Positions 42,869 through 53,578 of a stretch of 64,000 nt of DNA are shown piece after piece. Position 1 is the first letter of the stretch, and each line of letters begins with the position of its first letter. The notes under the pieces are model-generated. The model did no database searches and had not been told where the DNA came from. It saw only the letters and a program-made list of their open reading frames with translations. The position numbers were made by a program, and so were the translations under genes. Location: positions 28,216 to 92,215 of the forward strand of contig JAHLKH010000106.1 of assembly GCA_025526915.1 (NCBI GenBank), in the 5' to 3' direction. This DNA comes from Entophlyctis helioformis. Taxonomy: Eukaryota > Chytridiomycota > Chytridiomycetes > Chytridiales > Chytriomycetaceae.

Positions 42869-44816
42869 TCATTCATCAGCAGACCGCGCTGCAGACGACC
42901 GGTGCAGGAACGCCCGGTTGCGCTGCACCATGTCCGCGACACTCGCCCCATCTCGGCCAAACGCCATGCGGTGCATGTCGGCTGCAAAGCTTGTGCCCGC
43001 ATTGGCGCCAACGCCGTCCGCGTCGCCCTCGTCATCCTGCTTCTCGAGTCGTTTGAGCCGTGCCTGCCTGTCCGCATCCAGCTCCTCTGCATCTCGCTTG
43101 CGCGCAGCCTCCACCCGTGCCTGGCGCTCGCGCTCCATCTTCTCGGCATTCGACATCATGGCTTCGAGGCGACGCAGCCGATCGTTTTCTTGGCGTGCCT
43201 GCTGCTCTGCATACGCTGCTTCTCGTTCGGCTGCTGCGCTACTGGTGCCAGTGTTTACCGAGACTGGCGGCGGCGGCGGCTGCAGTGGCGGCGTGGGCTT
43301 GGCATCCTGTGCAGTCGGCGTCGATCGCACAGGCTCACGATCACCGTTGCGGCTGCTCGGGAAACGGTCTCTGTTTCTATCTCTGTTGGTATCTAGGCGT
43401 CTGTCCTGCGTCGATCTTCGCGGCACGGGCGATCTGGATCGAGAGCGAGATCGTGACCGAGAATGCTGCTGGCGAGGGCGGAACACGGCCTGGCCGTTGC
43501 GATCATACCCATGTCGGCCATTGTCTCTGCCTCCATAGCGATCTGATGAGCGGTGCATATCCCGCTCACGGCTGTTGTCGCGTGTAGCACGACGATCGCC
43601 CTGGCGAGATGCTTGTCTCGGCGGCGTGCGAGACCTGGATCGAGAGCGAGACCGAGAACGCGAGAAAGACCGCGAGCGAGAGACGGATGGAGGAGATCTG
43701 GATCGATGACGTCGGCGTACAGGCGACGGAGACCCAGGACGACGCCGCTTGGGTGAAGGCGATGGACTGAGACGGCGACGATGTTGCTGCTGCTGCTGCT
43801 GCATGTCCTGGCCGTTGCTGCCAGGGCGAGAGGACCGGTGCTGGACAGCAGACGCACGAGCAGGCGATCTCGAGCGCGACCTTGACACTGAGGACGATGG
43901 CGATCCAGACCGCGACCGGGATGGAGACCGGGACCTGTGGCGATGCTTCCGTTTCTTGTCCTTCTTGTCCTTTTTGCTCTTCTTCTCCTTCTTCTCCTTC
44001 TTGCTCTTTGTTGGAGCCGAAGCATTGCTGGCGTCGCCAATATTGTGCGACTTCTTGAGCTGCATGACACGGTGCGGGTTGTTGAGCACGGCTTCGACGG
44101 CCGCCTGCTCGCGTCGCTTGATGAGCAGCATGGGATCCTCGCGCACCTTGGCTTGCATGTCCCTGGCCGTGTTGGCAGTCATGCCGTAGATGGTCGACTG
44201 GCTCTTGGCAAACAGAGCATCGGCCGATATCTGCGTGCAGCAAGCCACAGTGTCAGTCGGCATCGCATGGCGTGGCACAGCGACCGAGTCAGACCCGGCC
44301 ATGGCATGGCAGGGCATGCGGGCACTTGCATCTTTGACGGTCTGGCCTTGGTCGACAAGCTTGTCGACCCGCTTCTTGCCCAGCAGAAAGGCTTCCTTGT
44401 CCTCGCTGATCTCTGTGGCCGATGCTCCAGGTGCGGCAGAGTACATCCAGTCGAGCCGCTTGGTGCCTCCCTTGCTGCTCGCACAAGACAGCCGTCAGCA
44501 TCCCCAGCAGGATCTGGCACATGCACAGACAGCGCAGCAGACGCCCACCTTGTGCGGCTGTAGTTGAGCGCCTGCAGCTCCTCACGGGCTCGCTCTTCGG
44601 CCTTTTCCTTGAGCAGCTGGTCCGTCTTGCGCTTCTCCTCCTCGGCATCCCGCTCCTTCTTCCACACCTTCTCCTGGTTCTTGAACGTGCCCGGGTGCCA
44701 GGACTTTTTCAGGTTCTGTCGTCGCCCGCCGCCAGTGCGGCCGTCAGTCCTCTGTCCCAACTGCCTCTGCTGCCTCTTCTGCCTCTGTTGGCACTTACAA
44801 GATCGCCTCCTCCCAT
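42869..44816 (-). CDS. CWC25: Pre-mRNA splicing factor CWC25
   Basis: Four exons, complement(join(42869..44230, 44330..44474, 44549..44715, 44799..44816)), 563 aa. The first exon is only 18 nt (MGGGDL), then NLKKSWHPGTFKNQEKVWKK, the diagnostic CIR/CWC25 N-terminus. Further conserved blocks are RLDWMYSAAPG, FLLGKKRVDKL and SADALFAKSQSTIYG. The third intron has a GC donor with the full consensus GCAAGT at 44329. The remainder is Lys-rich, then Arg/Ser-rich. CWC25 joins the activated spliceosome for the first transesterification step after Prp2. The C-terminal RS extension is longer than in yeast, as in animals. A convincing gene. Confidence 0.92.
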
Positions 44817-45759
44817 GGCTGTCTGGAAAAGAAAAGAGTGCAGCGTAGCATGCATGGCGCAAGTCAGCAGCCTGCATGCACTCTATTGGATGACCCACGT
44901 CTGCGAGCATTCCGCCTACATGTGTTTGACTGTTTTCGGTCGATCTGGAGAATCAATAAATCGATGCCGGTCATACCGGATGTCGGTCGGGTCACGTGAC
45001 AAGACACGTGACTGGATGCCATCTGCCATCTGCCATCTGACGATGGTCGGCGGAGGTCGGCGGAGGTCCAGAAAGCTTCTCAACTCCGACACCAACCAAC
45101 CAACCAGCCAACCAGCCAACCAGCCAACCAGCGACGGCCATCTGCAGCCGTGCGCAGTCGGATGCGGGTATAAAAGGGGCGGCACCCACCCGCAGTCCTT
45201 CCCATCCATTCCAACTCTCAGCTCTCTTCTTCGCCGTTCTCGGTCTCATCTGACCGCATCTGGTTACCCAACCTTCCCATCCATTCCATCCTCCGCCGTC
45301 CAACCCACCACTGCAAGACTGCCGCTGGTTGGTGCGACGGGAGCGAACCGAACTGAACCCTCTGACCTAAAGTGACGCCGGTCTGCAGCCTGTGTGCAGC
45401 ACCGTCCTCGACTTAAGGTCAGTGGTCTTAGTCCAGTTCGCTCACGTTAAAGAGCACTAAGCAGGCGGCCCTCTCGCCTCCCCTCGCCCTCTCTCTCCAT
45501 CTGCCTGCCTGCCTGTGCCTGCCTGCCTGTCTGCGTGTCCTCTCCCAACAACAAACCTCTCTTCCGCTCTTCCGACCCTCCGCTCGTCCAACACAACGCG
45601 TCGAGCGTGCTTCTCCTGTGACCAATAAACAAACTGCTTCGAAACGTCCATTCATTGCAACACTGGGATAGATTTGCAGACACTTGGAGCACACAACGGC
45701 TCTCACTGGCAAACGCACGACGGCAGATGCGTTGAAATGACCCGAGAGTGAACAGCAGA
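44817..45759. other. Intergenic region with TATA box and CCAACCAG repeats, no gene recognised
   Basis: 943 bp between the CWC25 start and the stop of the RD-rich gene. It holds a (CCAACCAG)n run at about 45092-45132, then a strong TATAAAAG at 45169-45176 reading rightward, followed by pyrimidine-rich sequence with a direct repeat of CCTTCCCATCCATTCCA (about 45195 and 45271). No good ORF follows the TATA box, so it may drive a noncoding transcript. A stretch at 45411-45447 (GACTTAAGGTCAGTGGTCTTAG then TTCGCTCAC) faintly resembles part of tRNA-Leu but does not fold into one. Confidence 0.5.
45169..45176 (+). promoter_or_regulatory. Orphan TATA box
   Basis: TATAAAAG in the middle of a 943-bp spacer, upstream of no recognisable coding sequence on the plus strand. 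Confidence 0.5.
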
Positions 45760-47124
45760 TCACCGGAACCCAGCGCCACCAGCCAGCCGACGAAGACGCA
45801 GCTCCTCCTGGCGACGCATGTGCTCCTCGTACTTGCGCTGGGCGTCCGTCATGCCTTCGGTAGATGCGGAAGCAGATGCAGGCGCAGCAGCAGCAGGGGC
45901 GGGCGTTGGAGCGTGAGCCTGTGCTTGTGGGGCAGGTGCCGCTTGGCGTCCATACGGCTGTTCGTATCCATTGTATGCTGGCTGCTGGTGGGCTTGGTCG
46001 TAGTATCCTCCTCCTTGGTGGTACTGGGCAGAGGCAGCATACACACCGCGATCGTATCCAGACACGGGTAGAGGTGCAGCCGCAGGCAAGTGAGGCCGGG
46101 TCTGGGAATGATGGGCGGGAGCATAGCTGCCTCCACGCTCACCGCCAACGCGGCTCGAGTCATCGCCAGAGGGGACGCCCATGTCGTTGTAGACCTTGTC
46201 AGACCCAACGCGCGCACTGGCGCCTCCGTTGGCCAAGGCAGAGGCAGACGGGGCATAGCGATCGTCGCGATGGTGCTCGTCGCGGCGAGACTCGCGGTGG
46301 TGGTCGTCGCGGGATGAACGCTCGCGATGGCGGCCGTGGTCGCTGCCTCTGTCGCTTCGCTCGCGTCTGTCGGATCGGTCGCGCGAGTCGCGACGGCTGC
46401 GGTGCTCGCGGTGATCGCGAGACACGGCCTCGTCGCCTCTGTCACGGCGGCTGCTGCTGCTACTGCTGCCGCCGCCGCCGTGTCTGTCGCTTCTGTCTCG
46501 CTCTCGCTCTCGCTCACGCTCGCGGTCCTTGTCGCGGTCGCCCGAGCGGTGCTCGTGGTCTCTGTCTCTGTGCTCGCGGGTGTCCCTGTGGCTGCCGGAA
46601 GCGTGTCTGGACGGCGACCTGGAGCGAGAGCGGTGCGTGCGAGAGTGCGTCCTGCTCGAGCTCGAGCGGTGGTCCCTGTCGCGGTCCCTGTCCCTGTCGC
46701 GGTCCCTGTCTCGGTCGCCTCGGTCGCCTCGGTCTCGATCTCTGTCGCTGCGCTCGCGGTGACGGTCGTAGTCGGCAGCACCGACACCCGAGCCCAAGCC
46801 TGAGCCCGAGACGGCGCCGCCTACCGCAGCGCTGGGGCCGGCAGTCCAGACCTCGCTGACGCCCGGGCCAAAGCCAGCGGCAGGGCCGGCCGCGGGGCCA
46901 CGGCCGGCGGCCTCGGGCGAGCGGCTGCGCTCCCGCCTGCGCAGAGAATCGGCGCCGCCGTACAGCAAGTGAGACTGCGACGACGAGCGGTGGTCGTGGC
47001 GGCGGTCGGCGTCGCCGTACGCAGACGCACGGTCGCGGTCGGCGTCCCTGTCCCTGGCGTCACGATGCCTGTCGTCGGAGGCGCCCGCAGGCTGGGCCGG
47101 CGAGTATCTGTCGTCGTACGGCAT
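45760..47124 (-). CDS. RD/RS-dipeptide-rich disordered protein
   Basis: A 454-residue single-exon protein. Residues about 115-300 are dominated by Arg-Asp, Arg-Glu, Arg-Ser and His-rich dipeptides (for example DRDRDRDRDRDHRSSSSRTH), as in U1-70K, SR-related and some polyadenylation factors. The last third is Tyr/Gln/Pro/Ala-rich and the C-terminus is a short charged helix (GMTDAQRKYEEHMRRQEELR). There is no RRM or other folded domain. It is probably nuclear and involved in RNA processing by composition; the family is not recognised. Confidence 0.65.
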   Translation of the reverse strand: MPYDDRYSPAQPAGASDDRHRDARDRDADRDRASAYGDADRRHDHRSSSQSHLLYGGADSLRRRERSRSPEAAGRGPAAGPAAGFGPGVSEVWTAGPSAAVGGAVSGSGLGSGVGAADYDRHRERSDRDRDRGDRGDRDRDRDRDRDRDRDHRSSSSRTHSRTHRSRSRSPSRHASGSHRDTREHRDRDHEHRSGDRDKDRERERERERDRSDRHGGGGSSSSSSRRDRGDEAVSRDHREHRSRRDSRDRSDRRERSDRGSDHGRHRERSSRDDHHRESRRDEHHRDDRYAPSASALANGGASARVGSDKVYNDMGVPSGDDSSRVGGERGGSYAPAHHSQTRPHLPAAAPLPVSGYDRGVYAASAQYHQGGGYYDQAHQQPAYNGYEQPYGRQAAPAPQAQAHAPTPAPAAAAPASASASTEGMTDAQRKYEEHMRRQEELRLRRLAGGAGFR

Positions 47125-47351
47125 GGGCGTCGAGGGCTCGCTGGATGTCTCGTGGTTGAAGAGGGGGCAAGCCGGCGTTTGGTCGAGATCCGCTCTTTCA
47201 CCTCAAGACAGACAACGGCCGGCCGTTCCCAGAGCGCACCGTCTGTACATACAACCAGGCACGGTCGCAGCCAGTCGCAGTTGCAGCCACTTGAACAACC
47301 ACAACCACAACCACGCCCACGCCCACCGCCACAACCACAACCACAACCGCC

Positions 47352-48275
47352 ATGCTCGTGCTCGTGCTCGGCGACCTGCATGTGCCGCACCGCTCCATCG
47401 ACCTGCCGGCCAAGTTCAAGAAGCTCCTCGTGCCGGGCAAGATCCAGCAGATCCTCTGCACCGGCAACCTGTCGACCAAGAGCCTGCACGACTACCTGCG
47501 CACCATTGCCCCAGAGGTCATTGCCGTGCGCGGCGACATGGACGAGTTCATCCCGCCGTCGTTCCACTCGTCCACAACCACCGTCGTCGTGCCGCCGTCG
47601 GCCCAAGCAGCGGCTGACCCCAGCCACGCCTCCGCCGCCCAGCCTGCCCCCACGACTGCCATCATCCCCGCCGTGTCCGTGCCCAGCCAGCCACCGCACG
47701 CCAAGGTTATCACGCACGGCCCGCTGCGCATCGGCCTTGTCCACGGCCACCAGATCATCCCGTGGGGCGACATCCATGCCCTGGGGGTCGCCGCCCGCCA
47801 GCTGGACGTTGACATCCTGATCTCGGGCCACACGCACGTCTTTGAGGCCTTTGAGCACGAGGGCCGCTTCTTTGTCAACCCCGGCTCGGCCACGGGCGCC
47901 TTTTCGCTTGTGCAGCCCCCGCCTGCCGCCGTCGTTGACGCCTTCAATGCTGCCCATGCTGCATCTGCCAGTGCTGCAACACCTGCTGCATCGGCATCGG
48001 CATCCCCGTCGCACGATGCCGTCCCCGACAACGACACGGCTGCACACGACGCGCAACCGGCTGGATCGGCAGCGAGCTCGCCCACGCCGCAGAACGCGTC
48101 GCCGCCAAAGCCAGCCGTCCCACTGTCTGCCTTTGTCGAGACAACGCCGAGCTTTGTGCTCATGGACATCCAGGGCACGTCGATCGTGCTGTACGTCTAC
48201 AAGCTGGTCGATGGCGAGGTCAAGGTCGAGAAGATGGACTACCACAAACAGCGGCCGTCGGCATTGGGTCTCTGA
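47352..48275 (+). CDS. VPS29: Retromer subunit VPS29 with two low-complexity inserts
   Basis: A 307-residue intronless protein. It has the metallophosphoesterase-fold signature of VPS29: MLVLVLGDLHVPHR, KIQQILCTGNLSTKS, VRGDMDE, IGLVHGHQIIPWGD, DILISGHTHVFEAF and FFVNPGSATGAF, ending VKVEKMDY. VPS29 binds VPS35 in the retromer coat that recycles receptors from endosomes. Usual length is about 185; the excess lies in an Ala/Pro/Ser insert after the DMDE motif and a larger Ala-rich insert before the last strands. It is the complete copy; its 3' half is duplicated at 23160-23648. Starts at the ATG after a CCACAACC repeat leader. Confidence 0.93.
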   Translation: MLVLVLGDLHVPHRSIDLPAKFKKLLVPGKIQQILCTGNLSTKSLHDYLRTIAPEVIAVRGDMDEFIPPSFHSSTTTVVVPPSAQAAADPSHASAAQPAPTTAIIPAVSVPSQPPHAKVITHGPLRIGLVHGHQIIPWGDIHALGVAARQLDVDILISGHTHVFEAFEHEGRFFVNPGSATGAFSLVQPPPAAVVDAFNAAHAASASAATPAASASASPSHDAVPDNDTAAHDAQPAGSAASSPTPQNASPPKPAVPLSAFVETTPSFVLMDIQGTSIVLYVYKLVDGEVKVEKMDYHKQRPSALGL

Positions 48276-48540
48276 CCGCACGCCTTCCATCTGCTTGTCC
48301 ATTAAACACCGTTCCATACTCACATGGACTGGCTTCCAGCAGACGCCTGCAGTTGCCTTGCTGTCCTGTCCTGTCTGCCCAAGCGTGTGTTGAATGATGC
48401 CAGTGCACTGCATGGACAGATTGAAACAGATTGAAGAGACGCCTTTACTGCAGATACGAGGGGTATGCACTGCTCGACTTGAGCAGTTGTTGAGATTGCC
48501 GCGATCCACGGCTCAATTGGACACAGCAGAATCTCTTCAT

Positions 48541-49928
48541 TCAGTTCACCTCGAAACGTCCAGTTTCAACATCTGCAGCAGACGACGAACGCCCAGTAGC
48601 GCCATTATGCAGGACAACAACATACGGCACCAATCCACCCCAGAATGCAAGCCCGATCTCGTCCATGCCTGCAACGCCGCCATCCCTGACAAAGCCGAAG
48701 CGAGCGTCAGACAACGGACTGCCGTCCGATCCAGAATGAGACGCGACACTGCTGCCAGGCGATCCAGTCTCGAACGATGCCTGCTCAGCGGCTGCCTGTG
48801 CGGCTGCCTGCTTGCGTGCACGGCGCTGTGCCTTGCGAAGCGACCGAGTCTCCACACGCGCCGCCAGAGTGAGCAGCGTCATGTTGTACAGTCCAAGCGA
48901 CGCCAGCACGTGCCACCATGCATGCAGCTGTGGGTTGATCGGCAGGACAGCTGTGGATTCGTAGCCGGGATTGACGTACTCGCAGAGCGTCATGTCGACG
49001 ATCCAGCACACCATGGCTGATCCGTACAGCGCAGCGCCGCGTTCAAACGTCCACAGGATCGCATCTCTTGGTGCTTGTTGCTGCTGCTGTTGGATGTGAC
49101 CGTTGCTGGATTGCGTGCTTGTGAGTGAGTGCTGCGCCGCCATCAGACGAGCTCGGCGAGATCGGTACACTTGCACGGCGTGGTACAGTGCATACACATG
49201 CGCCGTGCCGAAGCTCGTGTGGAACAGCACAAACTGGAGCGGGCCGTGCGACAGCGTCACCAGCAGCGTGGTCACGATGGCGTGCAGGCAGAGGACGGTC
49301 GCAAACAGCCGACGACGCGATGGCAAGAGACGGTAGCGCTGGCACACGCCAATGTACACAAACGTGAGCGACGAGTACAGCATCGGCACCTCGTCGAGAG
49401 CCTGCGCAAACTTGTGGAGCGTGCCGTGGAATGCAACGGATCCCAGCCCGACTGGTTGGTTGGCGATCCGATCCAGCATCGCATCCAGCAGCGAGTATGT
49501 GAGAGCGAGTGAGCATGCGTCCATGTGGAGAGACTGCAAACACACAAACACAGACGCAAGTCGCAGCAGTGCACTCACCAACAACGATGGTGAGAAAAGC
49601 GACGTGGAAGCGACGCTCGGCCCATGGATGCAGCAGCACGCCGAGCAGACCCACGGCAGCCATGGCAAGCGACGACACGGTATTAAAGTACTCGGCCACA
49701 TACGACGTCACCTGCAGACCCGCCGACCGTCAGTTGCTTGCAGGCCAGGCGATCACTCGATCACTCGCCAACACAGGCATTCAAGACAGACAGTGCACAG
49801 CATCCACAACCAGCACAACGCACATTGTAGTCGGTCTCGCACCAGTTGACCGACGACGACGGCGGCCCCCAGAAATGCGAGTGGTTTGGAGATGACAGAG
49901 TGCGTTGGAGGTTGAACATGTTGGGCAT
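48541..49928 (-). CDS. Alkaline ceramidase, arm B copy
   Basis: CDS complement(join(48541..49451, 49579..49711, 49824..49928)), 382 aa. Nearly identical to the arm A copy through WCETDYN, AFHGTLHKF, DEVPML and HAWWH, so it should have ceramide hydrolase activity. The last 15-20 residues differ (AADVETGRFEVN instead of a Ser/Thr-rich tail) because about 80-100 bp near 48480-48590 were replaced or inserted. Upstream, the frame can extend through a possible extra exon (AAIFYLDSRQDYNKMP, ending at an acceptor near 49980) that arm A lacks, so the true start may be earlier. Confidence 0.85.
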
Positions 49929-51179
49929 TTTGTTGTAGTCCTGCCGAGAGTCGAGGTAGAAGATGGCCGCCTACGAGTGGATGGTTGGATCTTGAGCCTG
50001 GAAACTGGGGCACGGTTGGGAGTTGGCTCTGTGCTGCTCGAACAGCACGACCGCTGCTGTGGTTGATAATGGGTTGACTTTGGGAAAGCCGACACCATCC
50101 GCTCACTTGTCCTCATCTCCGTCCATCTCTGCCACTGCCATGCGGCCTGTGTCACTGACACTGCCTTGATACGTTGACGGCCATTCTGCTTCACTGCCAC
50201 GCGACTCGCGTCGCTGTCATCGCCGTTCCTTATCTGCAGCTGTGCCTTCATCTGAGTCCGTCCTGCGGCGAGCGGCCCCGCACTTTATGCTGGCATAGCG
50301 TGAAGCTTCTTGGCATCACATGTCTGGCATGCGTGGGAGTGCGAGTGCACGCCCGATGCGACAATGACGCCAGGACGCCACCTCTTGGGCACGTGCAGCA
50401 AAGGGACAAGCGCAGGGACGGCAGTCAGCCGACCAGGCTCGCACGCCGTGTCGAGCTGATACGCAGCTGCCAGTCGTGCAGGTGGGCAGGTCAGCAGGTC
50501 GGCAGACCAGAGACTGGCTGGCATGCTGGCTCCACCCGCAGGCAGGCAGGCCACACGCAGCGTGGCAAGGCAGGGGCTTACAAAGCACGGCTCGTTTCGC
50601 TCCTCAATCCACCGACCAGCAGATGCCGCGAGTCGCGCTCACTCACAGCCAGGACACATCTTGCAAGCCACTGTGGCCAGCTCCTCCTTGACACCGTTGC
50701 CACAACCAAGACGGGCAGCTGCAGACTCGGTGCCATCTCCAAGCTTAGCGTCTCGGCCGTGGAATGGTGGCTGCGAATGCCGCATTGCGACCGGTGCAGC
50801 GCTGTCCTCGATATTGCCCTTGATACTGCCGCAGCAGATCCTTGTCAAACGACGCCTTGCAAGACCGAGAGGAGAGCAGGCCGCCCGAGAGATTGTGACA
50901 AAGTGGACGGGCTTCTGCTGCTGCGACTGGGTTGCCACCAGCATCGGCAGTCTTGGCTCTGCCCAGCAGGTGCAAGGGGACGTCATTCCATCCAGTCATG
51001 GTTCGGCCAAGAATCGCAAACAGCAGGTCCATGAGTGGCAGGATGGACAGGAAGAGGCCAGAGTCTGCAGACGCCTTGGCAATGCGAGTGTTGATAGTCA
51101 ATCCGTGTCAATCGCCTTTCAGAAGAATGCGAGGCAAGCCATCACGGCTTCTGCAGTGCCAGTGTGCTTCATTGCTGCA
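49929..51179. other. Spacer inside arm B, no confident gene
   Basis: 1.25 kb between the ceramidase and the four-TM gene. The part 50.25-51.18 kb has a counterpart in arm A (20.63-21.5 kb); the part 49.95-50.25 kb is unique to arm B. Overlapping open frames occur on both strands without domain signals or consistent conservation. The upstream ceramidase exon may lie at about 49929-49980. Confidence 0.45.
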
Positions 51180-51979
51180 TCAAGGGGCAGTGGTGATGCT
51201 TGGCTGAGGAGCGGCAGTGGCATCAAGTGAGGCAGGAGCAGCAGACTTGGCAGTGTCATCTGAAGGAGCAATCCCCATCTCAGCATCATCGAGGGCAAGC
51301 TGAGCGCGAACCTTTCTGGCGTACTGGTCGACATAGTAGACGCACACGCACTGCACGGCGAAGCGGAAGATGGAGAAGAACAGCAAGAAGTTGAACGCAG
51401 TCGCGCGAGCCTCCTCGCAATCGTGGCGGTCCTGTCTCTCCCATCTGCCGTTGCGGCGGGCACAGGCATCGACGGTGCTCTCCCATGGAAGAGAGACAAA
51501 GATGAAGGCCGACAGCAAGGCAAACGTCGCATCGACGACTGCAGCAGTGGCGATGCAATGTGAGACGCAAGCGGTGCACAGGCAGACACGCACACAGCAA
51601 AGCGACGTACAAAAGTAGACGTTGTAGATGGTGCTGAAGCTCTTGGTAAAGGTGGGATTGGCGGTGGCAGCGAGGCCGAGGATGCCCACCAACATGCTGG
51701 CAGCGCCGCTGACGTACTTGGTCCAGTAGATGCCCGGCGAGAGCATGGTCACGATGCCTGCCGCCTTGATCGGTGTGTCAGTGCTGGAGGCGCAATGGAG
51801 ATGCGGCTGCATGGGCCAGAGTGCGACAGCGGCAACAGCAGCCAAGTGCGTACAATCGTAAGGGCCGAGAGCACATTGACAAAGTTTGTCAGGCCCGAGA
51901 TGGAGTAGCCAGACTCTTCGGTCTCGGGCTTGGTCTCGGGCACTGTGGTGGGCTTGGCGGCGGTCTTGTTGTCAGACAT
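51180..51979 (-). CDS. Small four-TM membrane protein
   Basis: CDS complement(join(51180..51538, 51611..51764, 51854..51979)), 212 aa, with matching phases. It starts MSDNKTAAKPTT and has a cytosolic Pro/Glu-rich leader. Hydrophobic segments lie in TNFVNVLSALTI, SGAASMLVGILGLAATAN, FVDATFALLSAFIFVSLPWE and FNFLLFFSIFRFAVQCVCVYY, with a hydrophilic loop of charged residues before the last. The C-terminal 40 residues are disordered. The topology resembles small MARVEL or tetraspan-like proteins, but the family is not recognised. Exon 3 is duplicated at 20275-20633. Skipping intron 2 as coding also keeps the frame open, but splicing gives a better membrane pattern. Confidence 0.7.
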
Positions 51980-52352
51980 GGTGTGCGTAGTTGGTGGCTG
52001 ACAATCAACTGCTCCGCTTTTAACGACGATCGAGTCTGATGCTTGGCAACGGCCACGTCAGCGCATGCAAATTTGTGCGTTTGTGGCACTGAAGGGTTGT
52101 CCATCGAAAGACATGAACGGCTGCCAAGCAGCATGCCTTGGTCGTGGTCCACAACAGCGTCAAAGGTTCATGATGACGCGGCTGGTGGGCCATGGACGTG
52201 GAAGAGGGGATGTGGGATCGCGGGGCAAGTCGCGAGGAGGCCGAGTTGGCATTCTTTCAGTCAACCCACCGTCAACCATAGCTGCATTAGCACTGTTGGA
52301 ACCGTGCAGAGCCAACGTCCAACCGTACTCTGCTTCTACCTCGAGATCCGTC
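51980..52352. other. Spacer upstream of the four-TM gene
   Basis: 373 bp including the four-TM gene promoter. It contains an octamer-like ATGCAAAT at 52066-52073. An ATGATGA near 52169 lacks a D-box partner. No gene seen; LINE sequence begins by 52353. Confidence 0.4.
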
Positions 52353-53578
52353 TCAACCATCCAACACCGCGGCTGCCAATGCTGCATGCAACTCTGCGAG
52401 AAAGACCACATCGTCTACAAGCATCAGTCCACGGATGCCATGACCGTCAGCCACGGCTGGGATGCTGATCTCGGGGATGCCATCGAGGCTGTTATTGAGG
52501 AACCTGTTGAACAAGAGGCCAGACAGCGGGCAGCCTTGGCGGACGCCTCGCCTGACGTTGAACGGCTCAGAGAGCACATTGCCTGATCGTGCACATGCAG
52601 TGGATGATGTGTAGAGCGCCTTGAGGAACTCGTACGTGCGTGGCGGGATGCCCATCTTGTGCAGCTTCCACAGCAGCGCGCCAATCGGCACCGTGTCGAA
52701 TGCCTTCTTGATGTCAATGAATGCTGAATGTGTGGGCAGCTTGCGTGCACGCCGCCGCTGGATAATGTCGATGAGAGCGCAAACCTGCGCCACCGCCTCC
52801 TCACCGCGACGGAAGCCAGCTTGCTCGTGCGTTATGAGGTTATTAGCTTCAACGAATGTGTTGAGCCGCATGTGCACTGCGTTGCATAGCTGTAACGAGT
52901 TGCAAGGTGCCTCTCCTTGGGCACTGATGCCACGTGCCAATGGCTGCATGGGCATTATTGGAACGCGCCTTTTTGCCAGCAGTTGATGCATCAGACTTGC
53001 CCCAGCTGTCGTCTTGTGCATCCGACTGCAGGTACCCTCCATCTCCCCTGTACCTGGCTCTACTACTGATCTGACAATGAAGTCTTGTGCATCCGACTGC
53101 AGACCGACCCCATCCTGTTGCAATAGCGCTTTCAGGCCGACATTGATCAGCGAGATACTATCGTGGGACGGGATCGAAGGTGGCCGCCCACGACAGGGAG
53201 ACTTGGTCTTCGAGAGGATGCGGACAAGGAGCTTGGCTTGGATACAGTGGAGTCAGCCTCGAGCTACTCCAGCAGTACGACGACGGATACGATTGACGAT
53301 GGGTTGGCTGAGGGAAAGCCAACACCACCTCCTCGCGTCTCATCATTCATGCGTCACGGCTGTCTGCCACGCGATCCACGTCCTCTCTGCCACGTGCACC
53401 ACCCCTTAGCTCGGCTCAGAATGCATCGCCCGTGCACATCCGCCACATGATCAGGATCCTCCGACATCCCATCTGCAGCCATGCCTCTGTCGAGGTCCAC
53501 GACAGATACGACGGTGGCTGGACCCTTTTTTGGCAACGAGACAATGGACGCCAACTGCCAGGCCGGCTGCTGCCGATC
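52353..53578 (-). mobile_element. LINE retrotransposon remnant (RT region), left part
   Basis: On the minus strand the frame encodes RT core motifs: NNLITHEQAGFRRGEEAVAQ, HSAFIDIKKAFDTVP (palm motif A), NVRRGVRQGCPLSGLLFN and LMLVDDVVFL, where the catalytic box has changed to LVDD. Further upstream (about 53490-53578) is QQPAWQLASIVSLPKKG, the entry block of LINE RTs. The 3' end of the element is missing. A direct repeat of CTTGTGCATCCGACTGCA occurs at about 53014 and 53084. The element is interrupted at 53579 by the chromovirus. Confidence 0.8.

Larger units (their letters stand above)
47790..51588 (-). repeat. Inverted segmental duplication, arm B (complete copy)
   Basis: Reverse complement of 20226-23645. 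It contains the VPS29 3' half, the ceramidase and the four-TM protein gene; the boundaries fall inside VPS29 (47790) and inside intron 2 of the four-TM gene (51588), both of which continue normally beyond the repeat. This makes B the likely donor. The arms are separated by about 24 kb. Confidence 0.9.

Noticed and set aside
45411..45447. tRNA-Leu-like string (TTAAGGTCAGTGGTCTTAG then TTCGCTCAC)
   Set aside because: No acceptor, D or T arm can be formed; at most a decayed fragment.
49781..50251. Minus-strand frame upstream of ceramidase B
   Set aside because: Arg/Ser/Thr-rich in a frame different from the ceramidase exon; only the short possible exon near 49929-49980 looks protein-like.
52166..52176. 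C-box-like ATGATGA as a second snoRNA candidate
   Set aside because: No D box at the right distance and no terminal stem.
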